Source of the DNA: Lonicera japonica
Taxonomy: Eukaryota > Streptophyta > Magnoliopsida > Dipsacales > Caprifoliaceae
Length of the DNA: 64,000 nucleotides
Assembly: GCA_021464415.1 (NCBI GenBank)
Contig: CM038470.1
Location: forward strand, 35,086,099-35,150,098
Direction of reading: 5' to 3'
In this document: positions 34,716-47,240 of the stretch, one piece after another
Numbering within the stretch: the stretch's first letter is position 1
How the letters are laid out: each line of letters starts with the position of its first letter
Translations under genes and position numbers: made by a program
Notes under the pieces: model-generated
The model's database searches: none
Seen by the model: only the letters and a program-made list of their open reading frames with translations
Told to the model about the DNA's origin: nothing

Positions 34716-37700
34716 CAATGTTTTAAACTTCGCGACTTGTATTCGAGGCGTTTTGCTAGAATGAGGTGAGGCGTACGCCTCGAGGCGTAAGCCTCAACTT
34801 TTTTGGAACGAAAAAATATAAAATAATAAACTAACACAAAGTTCAACGATAATAATTAATAATACTAATAGTTCAACAAAAACTAGAATAAAAACATCAA
34901 AGTCATGCCATGATTCATCATCAAACACCTACAAAACAACACAAAACAAATGTCTTCAACCCAAAACTTTTGACAAGTACAAAATAAGTAGCACAAACAA
35001 GTTTTCCTAATCAAATTTAAATAGGGAATCATCCATGTCCAATGGTTTGAAAAACTCATCAAATTCTTCATTTTCATCTTCCTGGCCACTCAAAGGATCA
35101 TCCATAGAGTCGTCATCATATCTAATCTCCCTATCATCCTCCTCCTCTCCCGACTCGAGATCCTCCCATACACCTTCTTCATCTACCAATTGCAATCTCT
35201 TCCCTTTATGCATAATAAAACGAACAATTTTATAAATTAGTATATAAGTTTTTCAAGTAAGTAAATTATATATTTATATTATTTAATCTAAAAGAGGAGA
35301 GAATAAACCTTTATTCCTATTGTCCAATTGTGATTCCCCTCTTTCTTTTTCCTCTTTGTTCTTGTTGTGTACTTGCACTCCCTTGAGTAACTTTTCTCTT
35401 CCTCATCATTAACTTCACTATCAACGCCTTATTGCATATTCTTGGAATTCATTCCCACCGTCATCGGCAACCCAACTCATCATCTGATGGTATTTGATCA
35501 ATAACCAACGGGTCTTGTTCTTCCTTAAGTGCCTTTCTCTTCAAATGCCTATCTTTTCAATTTGTTGTCATACATGATGTAGACTAAGGTGTTAAGTTTT
35601 GCCATGGTCAATCGATTTCTTTTCTTTGTATGTATCTGATATAATAATTTATTTATTTTACAAGTAAAAAGGTATTAGCCATCACTTAGTTAATTGATTG
35701 ATAAATATGGTAGCTAATTACTTTCAAGTTTCAATTACTTGATTGAAAGTACTCCAATTACGCTCACAGGCTGATGAAGAACAAGTAAGACTTAAAACTT
35801 TCACTTCAAAGCTTGTTAATTCCAGAGTTTCATCTCCAAATTGGATCCACCAATCGGCTACATTAAAATAAGTTCACTTTAACTTCTAGAGTTTTAGGAA
35901 AAAAATAATAATAATTTAAGTGCATAGTTGCTTAAAAATATTTACTTACCCGGGCTATGCTTCTTACAAGATGATTTGGCTAGTTGACACCCAAATAAAC
36001 CCTCTCTCTTTCGAAAAAAATCCACTTGTAGATTCAGTTTTCTCTCTATCACTAACATTAGGAATTAGTTTTTCCAATCACGCATACAAACCCACCTTCA
36101 CTTCTATATGGTTTATATGGCTAGATAAACCTTTATCAAATTGAAAATGTGGATTTAGAAAGTACGCAGCAGCTTGCAAATGGCGATGCATTTGAAACTC
36201 CCATTTGTCATCAATGATACTCCATAATTCTTTATAAGTCCCCTTTCTTCTCCACCCAAATTTTTTACTATCTCTTCTTTAGCCTTATCCATTGCACCAT
36301 ACAAGAACCTCATTCCTGGCATTTTCTCAGAGCCTGTCATCCTCAACACACTCACAAGAGGCTTTGTGGTTTTGATTGCGTATCCCACACTTGACGAAAA
36401 GGCGCGATTAAAGATTACTTTCTTATGTCTTTCCCCTCAGCTTTTTTTGCCCAAGAACACTTGGACCATTCAACAGAAGCAAACATAGCCTCTAAAGGTT
36501 GCCTCAAATTTTGCATGCTTTGCAATGTTAAATAAGCAGTGGCGAATCAAGTAGCGGCAGGGCGAAGAAGCTCTCTACCGGCGTATTTTCTCATCAACGC
36601 CAAAATCGACCCATGGTTGTAAATAAATTTACTCACCTACAATTTCAAAATAGAAAAAAATTTAAAAGAATATAAAATAATTCTTTAATATATATATGAA
36701 ATGATTACCTTCTTTGCTTTTAACAAAGCATTTTTGTGTTGAGGCAAACTCCCAATTTTTTCCAACATCAAGTCAATGCAATGAGCGGCGCATGGCGTCC
36801 ACCACAAGCGTGGCCGCTTATCCATTAGTTTTTTTCCCGCCAACTTGTAATTAGATGCATTATCTGTAACTATTTGAATGACAATGTCTTCTCCCACTTC
36901 TTCCACAACTCCATTCAGTAGGTCAAATAATAAGTTTGCATCTTTAATTGCATCGGATGCATCAACGGATTTCAAAAACACAGTTCCATAAGGGTTATTA
37001 ACAAGAAAATTAATCAAACTCCTTCCTCGAATATCCTTCCATCCGTCAGATAATATTGAAACTCCTGTTTATGTCCATGTTTTTTTTTCACCTCATCAAC
37101 AAAGACTTTAGTAGTCTTTTCCTCCTTTTAGGATCCACGTGCTAAGTTCGTATGAAGTGGGGGGTTTGAAGCCACGACCATAGTTTCCAAGGGATCTACA
37201 CATTCACAAACGAGGGGCTACTAGCAACATTAAAAGGAATGCCATTTTCAATAAAGAACCTCCCAACATCTAAAGTACAACGATTTCGAGCTTCCTTTGC
37301 ATTAGTTTGGTTGCCTGTATCTTCCCCATCATCTTCGCCGACATTAGCTACAAAATGATCCATAGGTCCCCTAACCCCCCTCGAAGGAACACTTCCTGTA
37401 CTTGAACCTCCCTTACCTAGTGATGCATGAGTACTATAATAAGCACCGCTGTCAACCATTTCATCATATTGTCTTTCTCTAATGATCTTTGATTGCTCCC
37501 CTTTCTTTAAATAATCTTTAATTTCGTTTTTCACATCTTCAGGTACATGTTCACATGGTTTTGAATCTTTACGTGTACTCGCAAGATGCATTTTCATCCT
37601 TGACACTCCTCCACTAATAACTTTCGAACAAATATTACACTTTACGTATTTGTATCCCTTGCCTTCGGTCATCACAACTTCTGTACAAAACTTCTAAGCC

Positions 37701-38606
37701 GGGTCTTTTCTATTACCCGTGCCTCCTTGCCCCGTTGATCCTCTAACCATTTTCACAAGTTACTATAATATAACAATTAATAATATTAACAACTAATATA
37801 ACAATTAACACTTAGCATACTCCAAGGTCTTAAATTCAGGTCATATACTCATATAACAATTACAAAATCTCAGGTTTAATATATAATTTATCTTACACAA
37901 TATTAACAATGTTATATAACAATAATACAATATTATATTATTAACACTTAAAAAAAAACAGTGTAACCATCTACATCAAAAACAGAGCCTTTCTGTGAAA
38001 TAGCAGGTGAAAAGAAATCTGTGAAATATTTCAGCAAGCAGTTGAAAAGAAAAAAAACAGAGCCTTTGTTCAAAATAAAAAAAAAATAGAGCCTTTCTTA
38101 AAAAAAAAACAAACAAACAAACAGATTAACAGGTTACATAAAAAAAAAAAAACAACAACAACGAAGCCTTTGTTCCAAAAAAAAATAAAAATACAAAGTA
38201 ATACCTGGAGGATAAACTCCTTCGGTCCTTCCTCGAGTAAAGAGGGATGGAGTGGAGATTGGGAGAGAGAGACGATTGGAGGTTAACGAAGCTGAGCTAC
38301 GTAGTGACTAGTGAGGCTGTGAGGGTTGTGTCGTTGTTGTGTTGTCTAGGGTTTTTTTTACCAATTACCACTAATAATAATATAAAGTTAAAAAAAATAG
38401 TAAAAAAAGAAGGTAAAAATACCCTTGTTGCTGACTCGCCCGCCTCAAACAAGTCAACTCGTATCCGAGTTGACTCGTACACCTCAGACTCAAGACTTGT
38501 AAGTATCGATTTTTTCCCCTGACTCGTACGACTCGGAACGCCCATCTCCCGCCTCGCCTGGACTCGCGAGTCGACTCATACGAGTTGCTCGTTTTTTAAA
38601 ACATTG
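34716..38606 (-). mobile_element. hAT transposon, 3.9 kb, 8-bp TSD GGAGAGGG, with decayed transposase
   Basis: Ends CAATGTTTTAAA and TTTAAAACATTG are inverted. GGAGAGGG lies directly outside both (34708-34715 and 38607-38614), a perfect 8-bp hAT-type TSD. Both subterminal regions are rich in ACTCGTA/CTCGCGAG and GAGGCG motifs (34730-34800 and 38410-38580), which resemble the short repeated binding sites of hAT transposases. The transposase is on the minus strand. Confidence 0.9.
35007..37750 (-). pseudogene. hAT transposase (BED zinc finger, DUF659, hAT dimerisation), decayed
   Basis: From the ATG at 37750 the frame meets a TAG after RKDPA, then runs 37675-37196. It shows a BED-type zinc finger KCNICSKVISGG...MHLAST and a VPEDVKNEIKDYL segment. 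DUF659 follows at 37017-36685 (YGTVFLKSVDASDAIKDA, VTDNASNYKLAGKK, WTPCAAHCIDLMLEKIG). The next piece is 36388-36155 (PLVSVLRMTGSEKMPGM). The hAT C-terminal dimerisation region is near 35850-35700 (VLSLTCSSSACERNWSTF). A last acidic exon-like segment lies at 35213-35007. Introns explain some breaks, but several stops and shifts are real, so it is unlikely to be active. Confidence 0.85.
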
Positions 38607-38614
38607 GGAGAGGG

Positions 38615-39506
38615 TTGGGGGTGTGGACAGCATCGGAAGATAAATATGAGGGATCAAGACTGCATTTTTTTTGTTGTTTAATCTTTTTTCCTTTTAGTTT
38701 TCTACAAATGGTAAAGTTTGGGTGCAGTTTTCATGGTGGTGGTTTATGGTGTAGAATATGATGATTTCCAATGGTTGTGGGTGAGGAAGAAAAGAGAAGG
38801 TGAAGGTGATTAATAAAAGAAATTATGAAGAAAAGAGATCAAAAGATGAGAAAGAAATTACTACCTCCGTGCCAAGTTAAGAGTCCAGTTTTCCTTTAAA
38901 AATAAGAAGGAAACTTGACTCTTAATTTGGATGAAGAAGGGTGCCAATAAACTGTTGTGCATAAGCTTGAGCATGCATACACAACCTTCATATTTCTAAG
39001 CTGATTGAAAGATGGGGATCACATCATATACTTATTCTACTTAGAGCCCAACTGAACCCTAGTTTTAGTGGGACTATGCTAAATAATTGAAACATAAAAA
39101 TACGGTGATAAAGTTAGTTCGGGTCAAGTACTCGAGTACCTAAAATAGCTAAAATTCCACCATTCCCCAACTTAAAATAACTAACACACACTTGTGCCAA
39201 AATGCAAATACACAGAAGGCAAAGATCAATTGGATGTAACTGTAGGACCCCATTCATCTGGGTATTCCACATCGGTAGGAGCAGCACTGGTTAGTGGCCT
39301 TCATGATCTGAAAACACATCCACAAATTGTTCCCTAGTTTGGTTCTTCCTAGCAATAGTAAAACCTTTTCTTGAGTCGTGGAACATTAACCCTGAAAATA
39401 TTAATGAATTCTAGGCAGTTCTCCTAAACTTCTTAATAGTAGTTCAGTTTATAGTTGGTGCAGATGATGAATCAAGCATCTGATTCAACTCTTGAAGAAA
39501 GAAATA
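38615..39506. other. Intergenic; possible Stowaway-like half at 38868-38942
   Basis: CTACCTCCGTGCCAAGTTAA at 38862 on, with AAGAGTCCAGTTTTCCTT against AAGGAAACTTGACTCTTAA, resembles a degraded Stowaway MITE (CTCCCTCCGT terminus). The right end is eroded. There is no gene. Confidence 0.4.
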
Positions 39507-39509
39507 TTA

Positions 39510-39726
39510 GGCTGTGTTTGGCATTCTTTTCCATGGAAAATGTTGAAAATTTGATATTTTTCTCTATGGAATCAATGTCCATGTCACAACTTGGTTTTGC
39601 ATAATCCTTTTCCATGTAGTTCAAAAACTCACCTCCCTTTATGTTTTTGTTTTCCATGGGAATTCTTTTCCATGAAAGATATCAGGGAATTCAATTATTT
39701 TCCATGCAAACTAATCGAACACAGCC
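39510..39726. mobile_element. Tourist-like MITE, 217 bp, TSD TTA
   Basis: GGCTGTGTTTGGCATTC at the left and, complemented, GGCTGTGTTCGATTAG at the right, with TTA on both sides (39507-39509 and 39727-39729). TTTTCCATGGAAAA-type palindromic blocks recur inside both ends. TTA is the canonical PIF/Tourist target. Confidence 0.75.
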
Positions 39727-39935
39727 TTATAGAGTGAATCTAGAAGAGGAGTTGTATGGATAGGAATACTCCACCAATCAATCTTGGTGACTGTTTTGAA
39801 GATGCTGGTGTATTGGTTGCAAAGTTCCCAAAGTTTTATGTTGAAGTTATTTTGTTACTGAAAATTGTGACGCAGATCTAGTGTTTGATAGAATTTGTGA
39901 GAATGATTGTTTTGGCATTGATACCAATTAAGAGT

Positions 39936-40231
39936 TGTTAAGCATGATATTCGTTACGGTTCCTTCTCCTAACAGCTTAAGCTTTTGGGGAGATGGTTCC
40001 TAACATGGTATTAGAGCTTAGTTTTTTTGGGAGGTGCAAGGTTCAAGCCATGAACCTTGGCACCTCCATCCCCCATCTGTTAATCCGAAATTTGTCTGTT
40101 TTTGTAATCTTGTTCCCTCTGCTCTCCACGTGCGAGTATGGGGTCGCACGTGAGGGCAGGTGTTAAGCATGATATTCATTACGATTCCTTCTCCTAATAG
40201 CTTAAGCTTTTGGGAGAGACGGTTCCTAATA
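39936..40231 (+). mobile_element. TRIM/SMART-type miniature LTR retrotransposon, 296 bp
   Basis: Two LTRs of 70 and 71 bp, 39936-40005 (TGTTAAGCATG...CCTAACA) and 40161-40231, differ at few sites. TGGTATTAGAGC (40006-40017), one change from the initiator-tRNA-Met binding site, follows LTR1 directly. A purine tract GTGAGGGCAGG precedes LTR2. The flanks AGAGT and AGTGT agree at four of five positions, a likely aged TSD. There is no coding capacity. Under 300 bp, it is at the lower limit of the known size range for such elements. Confidence 0.8.
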
Positions 40232-40236
40232 AGTGT

Positions 40237-42874
40237 CAAGTTTTTCCTTTTGGAACATAATCAATGGACCAAATCTTAATTCTTATGATGATAAAAGAAT
40301 TCTATTCTTGGCCATTGTATCCATAAGATTAGTTCATTGATTAGGTTGAAATTGGTGTTCTTCTTAAAACATGCAAAAGTCAAAATAAGACTCTCAATTT
40401 GAGATTGATGGAGCACTTGGCAACTTTGAAGAGTCTTACTTTAACTTTTGCACTTTTTAAGAAAAACACCTATTTTAGGCTAATCAATGGTGAAGAATAA
40501 AACTCTTGTGAGATAGGGTATGTTGGTTACGTCCCAACGCGGAAGGAGACTTGTAACTTTAGACGTATTGGAAAGGAAAGTGGGAATCTTAGTCTAAGAC
40601 CACTGAAAAGGAAAGTCAGACTCCTAAATTGATTGGGGGGGGGGGGGGCGAAAGTATTTGGGAAGGTTGCGATGGATTAGGAGCACTTTGGCAAGGAAAC
40701 GAAGCTCTATGTAACATTGCATAAGCACACCGATATGTCATATGTGAGGAGTAAATCTTTATGGTCCTTTTGGTTTGGGACGAAATATTTCACCTAGGCG
40801 AAAAGTAAAATGGTACAATTATCGTGAGCTTAGACAAGATAAAATTTTTACCAGAAATAGGTGAAAATACTTGCTTTTTATTCTTGTTTTTCACAAAGGT
40901 GAAAAATATTTCACCTCGAACAAACTAGTCTCAAATTCAAGGTGTAAGATTTGGCTGAGCTAGTTTAAGGCTATATATTTTGTGCTTAGTCATGTGAGTT
41001 GATGTGAAAGAACCTTGTGCCTTTCTACAATAAGGCTCAGAGCTGTTACTGTTTTTTGCAGCTGTTTTTTGTGGAGCTTCATCGGCGTTTACGATTGCTC
41101 TGGTTTTTGGTGTGATTGCAGGTACTCGGCAACAGAAGCCATAGTGAAGAATTATGTATATATAGATACAAAAGCTATCAATAATGAGTCCATTGAATGG
41201 AGTTTTGGCGACTGAACTTAGCGAACCACGAGGCTTGTATACTTTGCAATGAAGGGCTTTTGTGCAGTAATATTGGAGTTGGAGCTTGGTGCTCTGCAGA
41301 AGAAGAAAAAGCTTGACCCGAGGCCTTGAATAATGAGTGCTGCTTGGATTTTAGTGTAGTCTTGGCAGCACAGGAGTCTGGCTGCAGAAAGGTGGGTTCA
41401 CATCTTAGGGATGGCAAAATGACCGGAACGGGTCAACCCAGCCCAACCCGTCTTGGGTTTGGGTGGTTTTTCTTAGGGTAGGTGTTGGTTTCTAAAATAG
41501 GACCTATCTTGGGTTCGGATTTATGCAAACTAAATTCGTTTGATGTGACACGACTTGAATATAATGTTCCTTATTACCATATAGGGGCAGGGCGGGTCAA
41601 TGTGTGTTGGGCGGGTTCAGGTTGGATAAATTTTTATGTGGAGCTGGAAGAGTTTTGGTCAAACTTGACCCATTGCCTTTGTTTTTCGGATCTTAGCCCA
41701 CGGCGGCATTTCTGGTCAAGTTTACGAGCATATAAACTTTGTGGCACTTTCTAGGTTGTGATGGGTGGGTGATTTAGTTGATTCTCTTTGGTGAAAGACG
41801 GCTATGGTCACTCCGGCCGTATACTTTCTGGCTTTGTATGAATTGGCTAAACAATTTATTATGCAATAGGTTGAAGGGATCTTGGGATCTTGAAAGCATA
41901 ATAGGAGTCGGCTAGTCAACAAGGAAGAGAGGGAGAATTGACTCAATGAGTTATCGAAAAGTTTGGTTAGTCTTGTTTGTTTCATTTATGCATAACTCGG
42001 AATGAGGGGTAATGAGTATCCGCTGTTTCGGATCAGTTTTCACATCTGAGCTTGAATCAAATGTGGTCTGCACAAGCAATTTATGCACAATCATGAATTT
42101 GGAGAAGTATTTGCTAAAGATGATTGAAACTAAAGAGAAATGCCCTTTTGAAGTCTTAGAAAGAAAGTTTGCTGTTTATTCTTCTTTGAAAAAGAGAATG
42201 GTGGTATGTGTAAAGGGTTAAAATCTATATTTTTTTTCTTTTTATTAGTAAATTAAATGAAAATTCTTTTTTTCCCTCCTCTTTTTTACATATAAAAATT
42301 ATCCGAAAGTTGCCAAAAAGTTTGTCATAGAAAATTATGAATATCTGTACCACACTAGACTAATGCAATGGCCAAATTAAATTTCAAATAGGTAAACAAT
42401 TTTATTTTTTATTTTTTTAAAATGTACGACTTATCAATGCACGAGTAAATAGTCGATAAGATTGCTAATTGTAGGATTGGTCAGTTGAGAATTTTAAGGT
42501 TGCTTCGTAATGCTACCAACTCAAAAATGCTTTATAGAGCAATGTTGAATTAAGATAAAAAGCAACTTTACTATTCCTTTTTTGTATCTTCTTCCTTTCA
42601 CTTCTTTGGTTAATTTCTCCCTGCAAAATTAGTCTAAAACAAAATTTTTCATACTTTCTTCCTTTAATTACTAATTTATTATTTGTTCCTAGATATAACC
42701 TTTAATTAATAATTTATTATTTGTTTTGATAAATATCTTTATTAGTGAGATCACATGAAAAGAGAAAACAAACACCCATATATTTCTAAATTTATTCACT
42801 CAAAATGGATTGAAGCATAAAATAAAAGACCATGAACTTGAATTTATCTCCTCTAGAATAATGTCCCCTACTAT
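40237..42874. other. Unassigned region upstream of the LEA_2 gene's 3' side; poly(G) tract
   Basis: A G tract lies at about 40637-40649. Around 41400-41470, GATGGCAAAATGACCGG followed by repeated GGGTCAACCC/CCCAACCCG is of a type often seen in plant repeats. No frame has a recognisable domain. Part of 41015-41215 looks exon-like (GTTTTTGGTGTGATTGCAG before an open stretch), but I cannot name it. Confidence 0.4.
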
Positions 42875-43471
42875 TTATTTAGACTTAGAACTACAATGTG
42901 AGTTTGTAATGCTCCGATTCTGGGCGAAGAAATTTAGCTCACAATTCAAATGCAACCAAAACTTAACAGATCCAACAAAACCGATCCGCCACCGGGTCCT
43001 TGCATTCCCCTTCAAGTCGAACGTGATCAGGTTCTCCCTGAAAGACGATTGAACATTATTTTGCTCATCGGTACTCAATGGAATCGGCGAAGACTCGACC
43101 AAGTACTTGAACTCCATCGAGCTGTTCTTCTCCACTTCGAATGGGTCGGCCACAAGGTTTGCTATCTCTACTCCGTGGAAGCCGAGGATGAAGCTAACGT
43201 CGTAAAAGCTAGCATGGGCTCTCATGTTTTCATTTTTCGCGCGTATGACAACGGTCATTTGTATGGCGAGAGTACCGGATTGGCCGTAGGAAAATTGGTT
43301 TAGATTGGCGTACGAGACGGTTAGGACGGGGAGTTTGGGGTGGATGATGATATAGCCGACGAACACAATGATGCCGGTTATGGTGATTGCGATGGCTACG
43401 ATTGCGCATAGGACAGCGGCGCACCAGATGGCAGGGTTGGTGGGGCGCAGAGGTGGGGGTGTTTTTGGCAT
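42875..43471 (-). CDS. LEA_2 / NDR1-HIN1-like membrane protein (host gene)
   Basis: An intronless 198-residue frame starts MPKTPPPLRPTNPAIWC. A short proline-rich cytoplasmic tail precedes one strong transmembrane segment at about residues 16-43. A LEA_2 beta-sandwich domain follows: a VLTVSYANLNQF start, an ANENMRAHASFYDV-like middle (here AKNENMRAHASFYDV), and a C-terminal FDLKGNARTRWRIGFV...LNCELNF, ending in CSSKSK. Family members are single-pass plasma-membrane or ER proteins, some in pathogen responses (NDR1, NHL). The individual role is unknown. The ATG is the first in frame and follows a CT-rich leader (AGAGAGAGAAAG on the opposite strand), common in plant 5' UTRs. CTCTATACC about 125 bp upstream is a weak TATA candidate. 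It is the only intact ordinary gene in the window, and its base composition is clearly less AT-rich than its flanks. Confidence 0.9.
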   Translation of the reverse strand: MPKTPPPLRPTNPAIWCAAVLCAIVAIAITITGIIVFVGYIIIHPKLPVLTVSYANLNQFSYGQSGTLAIQMTVVIRAKNENMRAHASFYDVSFILGFHGVEIANLVADPFEVEKNSSMEFKYLVESSPIPLSTDEQNNVQSSFRENLITFDLKGNARTRWRIGFVGSVKFWLHLNCELNFFAQNRSITNSHCSSKSK

Positions 43472-44217
43472 TTTTTAGAGAGAGAAAGCATTAGAGAGAG
43501 AATGAGATGAAATGGAACTAGGGTTTTTTCAAGGGGTGGTGGTGTTGATGAAGGTGGTGAGGGACATTTTTTGGAAGTGCACGGAGGGTGGAAAGGTATA
43601 GAGTTTAGGTTTGGGTTTTAATTTGTTTTGGAATTGGTGGGGGAGGTTTGGTATCTTCTTTTCCTAGAGGTAAAGCAAGGTAGGTGTACATGTTCATGTT
43701 AATTATATTATATATATACATAAAAGTATATGTTATTTAATCTCCCACAATAATTGTATCCTTTATTTAAATCTTAGGGTGTATAAGTTGTAATTACTAT
43801 TACACCCCACTAGTAGTTTCCATTGTTAACATAGGTGGCTTATAATATTACTGGATTTCGAAGGCACACGTATTACAAGTGCAATATTATAACACTAATA
43901 AAATACTAAAAAGTTTCAAAATTATAATATATAATTTGATTCAGTGATTAAAATATGGGTTTTTCATAATAAAATTTTTAAGTTTGAGTCATGTTTCATG
44001 TATTATACATACATATATGTATGTATTGCAAATAAATTATAAAGTAAAGAATAGTTACTTAAAGTTTTCGTTTAGATGCTAAACCCCTTCAATGTATTTA
44101 ATATAGAGAACTATATATAGTATAGATTCTTGATGAGTAATTGAGTATATTTTAAATATATAAAAATTCACACTCACATTTTACACATAAATATACTTAT
44201 GTACAACCGTTGAAACA

Positions 44218-44259
<42 letters not shown>

Positions 44260-45127
44260 GTTATGTAGAAATAATCTTACTTTACGCAATTAGAGATGCT
44301 CGGAGAGCTTGTGGGAAATATTGGCACTTTTGCATTGAAAAGGAAAATGCTAAACTTGCAATGTTGTCAGCAAACACAACTTTTGTTTTGAATATTAAAT
44401 GTTTTATGTGTATCTATGTACTAGGATTAGGATCTTCTCTATTCCTTTTATTTTTGATTTCATATGTCCCACTCTCAATTATATTTATGTTTGAGTGAAG
44501 TTTATATTTATACGACTAGACTATAAAGATGGACTTTTGTTTTTTATTTTAATAAATAAAAGAATTTTTATTTTAAAAAATAAATTGATGAATCTTTTTA
44601 AAAATATTTATAAAGATGCTTTATATAGTGAGTATATCACTTTCACCAAATTTCATATAAAAAATAATTAACCTAGAAGTAAATGTATTGAAAAATTGAT
44701 ATATATACATACATATATGTATATATGTTTTCAGTTGTTAATTTTTTTGGTAATCATGTCACCTCCTTCTAGGTTGAATTATTTTTATAAAATTTAGGTG
44801 GAGGTGATCTACTCATGATGTAGATCATCTCTACAAATTTTCATAAGAAAATTCATCCAATTTATCCCTCTAAACAAGTGTTACTTCCTTTTTGTTATGG
44901 TGAGCAAATCTCTTTTTATAACCTAACTATTTATAAATATCTACACGAAAATATTCTTATAAAATAATCTCTTACTTTAAGAATAATAAGATCGTCTATT
45001 TTAATGGGTAAATAGATTAATTTTTTGGTTTCCCTATGAGGTGTTCGGACCAACTGTTGCACACCTCTACTAATCTCCGCTTAATGTGCGTGGCTGTTGC
45101 TGACCGAGCATTATTTTGACAACGCTT
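43472..45127. other. Promoter side of the LEA_2 gene, then intergenic; (ATT)n tract
   Basis: Bases 43472-43680 should hold the leader and proximal promoter of the LEA_2 gene. A trinucleotide ATT run occupies 44219-44260. No other gene or element boundary was recognised. Confidence 0.55.
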
Positions 45128-45219
45128 AGAATCGATCTTGGGAGCTCCAAGTCAACCCTAAGGTACAATGCCAAGAATCGACCTTGGGAGCTTCAAGTTG
45201 ATCCCAAGATTGTCCCAAT
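45128..45219 (+). repeat. Two 46-bp tandem units
   Basis: AGAATCGATCTTGGGAGCTC (45128 on) is repeated as AGAATCGACCTTGGGAGCTT from 45174. There is no coding meaning in any frame. Confidence 0.75.
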
Positions 45220-45654
45220 GACAGCCCTTATATTACTAGGTCAAGAGGCTTGGTTGCAAGATATTACTTTTGTATTGAAATTTTATATTATTGTATTACC
45301 GACTTCCAAATTGAAATTTGGTAGGAATAATTTACTTATTATAGAGATCATCTCCACAAAGTTTCAATAAAAAGTCAATCATTTACCCCTCAAAATGAAT
45401 GGTCTTTATTTTTCTTAAAATAAGAGATTTCCTTACAAAAGTATTTATGTATATATATTCAATAACTAAAATTTATTTCCCGTTTTTATAATAGTAGATG
45501 TATGATATAAATTATTTTCTTTTATTTTATATATGGAAAACATTTATCTGGTTGTGCAAGTCAAGTAGTAAAAGATCTTGGTTGTAATCAAAAGATCTTA
45601 AGCTCGAATTCTAGCACCCTCAATTCCTTTCCCCCTCCCTCCAAGCTTGAACAT

Positions 45655-46519
45655 TAGGGATGCGTTTGGCATGCCGGATAAGGAGATAGGATATGATAAG
45701 AGTCGGAATTAGTCAGATATGAATTATGTGGGATATGATAGGAAAGGAACCAGTCGGATAAGGATCAAGCGGGATCGGACATGATAAGGACTAGTCGGGT
45801 AAATATTTAATAAATTTTGCATTTGATGGAGTTCCGGATTACAAGTCCAGATATTATATAATACAACTTGCTTTTCTTTTAAAAATATATGCAATTTTAA
45901 TTGTCGTGCACAATTTTTTTAACTAATGCGATTATTCTATTTATAAATAAGTTTCGTAAAAAACTCTTTCGGAGAAAAGTTCTATATCACATACAATATT
46001 TACGAACTAGGCATTAAGTACAGTTTCAAATTCTAATATTACCCTTTTTTTCTAAAAATTAAAGTTTCTTATAAATACCTTCATTTAATAAAAAAATAAA
46101 TAAAAATGCCTTCTTATAAAAGAAATGAATTTTATTAGTTGAGTTACTGTAATTTTGGGTTGTTGAAAATTTTCATTAATAAATTTGATTATCTAAAAGG
46201 TGTAAAGAAAAAGATTAAAAAGATTAATTAAAAATTAATTTTTATATTAATTTTGTTATCTGGCAATTATGGGATAAAATAATACCACCTATAAGGGTGG
46301 TATATACTTATCAGGTTCTAAATGAATAAAATGATAATTAATCTCGAATGCAATTTAATCCTATGTTGCGCCAAACGCAGGATAGGATTAAAATATCCTA
46401 TCAATCCTTGCGCCAAACACATGACAGGATTTATTTATCCTATCCTTTCCGACAACAAACACCGGATAGGATTAATTAATCTTATCCTACTTCTAATCCC
46501 GCGTGACAAACACACCCTA
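45655..46519. mobile_element. Inverted-repeat DNA element, about 865 bp, with repeated terminal motif
   Basis: The left end TAGGGATGCGTTTGGCATG and the right end, complemented, TAGGGTGTGTTTGTCACG define an imperfect TIR. GGATA-GGAT motifs fill both subterminal regions (45678-45790 and 46375-46495). The GTTTGGC/GCCAAAC-type motif recurs near 46370, 46411 and 46455, so the right end looks like several stacked ends. TA stands at both edges but no longer TSD matches. Confidence 0.55.
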
Positions 46520-47209
46520 GGTGTATCCATAATCACTTGTACTAAAAAAAGATACGAGGAACACTTGACAGTTAATTTTAGTGTGAATAAGAAATCATTG
46601 AATTGCCTTTTATTAATTTATAAAAATAAGTATACTCTTTCCATTTTAATTGATAGTCTTCGAATGTTTTAAATTAAAGTTTGATTTAACAAATAATTTA
46701 CTTATCGTACATGTTAATGTCTCTTCATTCATTTTTTTTTGGAAAGAGAAAATACACTAAAAACAGAACTACACAATGTCCATTTGGAGGGAAGGCAACA
46801 AAAACACCGGCACCTCCTCCATCGAAGTCTCAAAACCAGAAACACTTTAGAGCATACTTCAGAATGCTGATTTGGTACACCGACTATTTATTTATTTGTA
46901 TCTAATGCGTTATATAATTTCAACAAGGAAATAAATTTATCTGTTAATTTATATGAATTACAAGTTTGTTAATCTCATTTAAAGATGCTGGAGATTTAAG
47001 TATCGTTAAAAATGTAAATTTTACTAAGAGCAATTTGTTGGACAAAAATATAACCATTATAGAAGAGTGAAAATATTTTAAAAAATGTTAAAAATTACAC
47101 CATAATATCTAGATAATCTATATATGATGTGACAATACTTTGGCCGAGTCAGGAATTTAGTTAAGGACACAAATTATGACATTGGCGAAAAAAATTAATT
47201 AAATGAGAA

Positions 47210-47240
<31 letters not shown>

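Noticed and set aside
35035..35235. Serine-rich 66-aa frame on the plus strand
   Set aside because: It is the complement of the acidic C-terminal segment of the hAT transposase.
41015..41215. Possible exon of a host gene
   Set aside because: One intron-like border and a short frame, but no domain, no partner exon and no supported start.
42950..43303. 117-aa frame antisense to the LEA_2 gene
   Set aside because: A shadow of the real coding sequence on the other strand, with no family resemblance.
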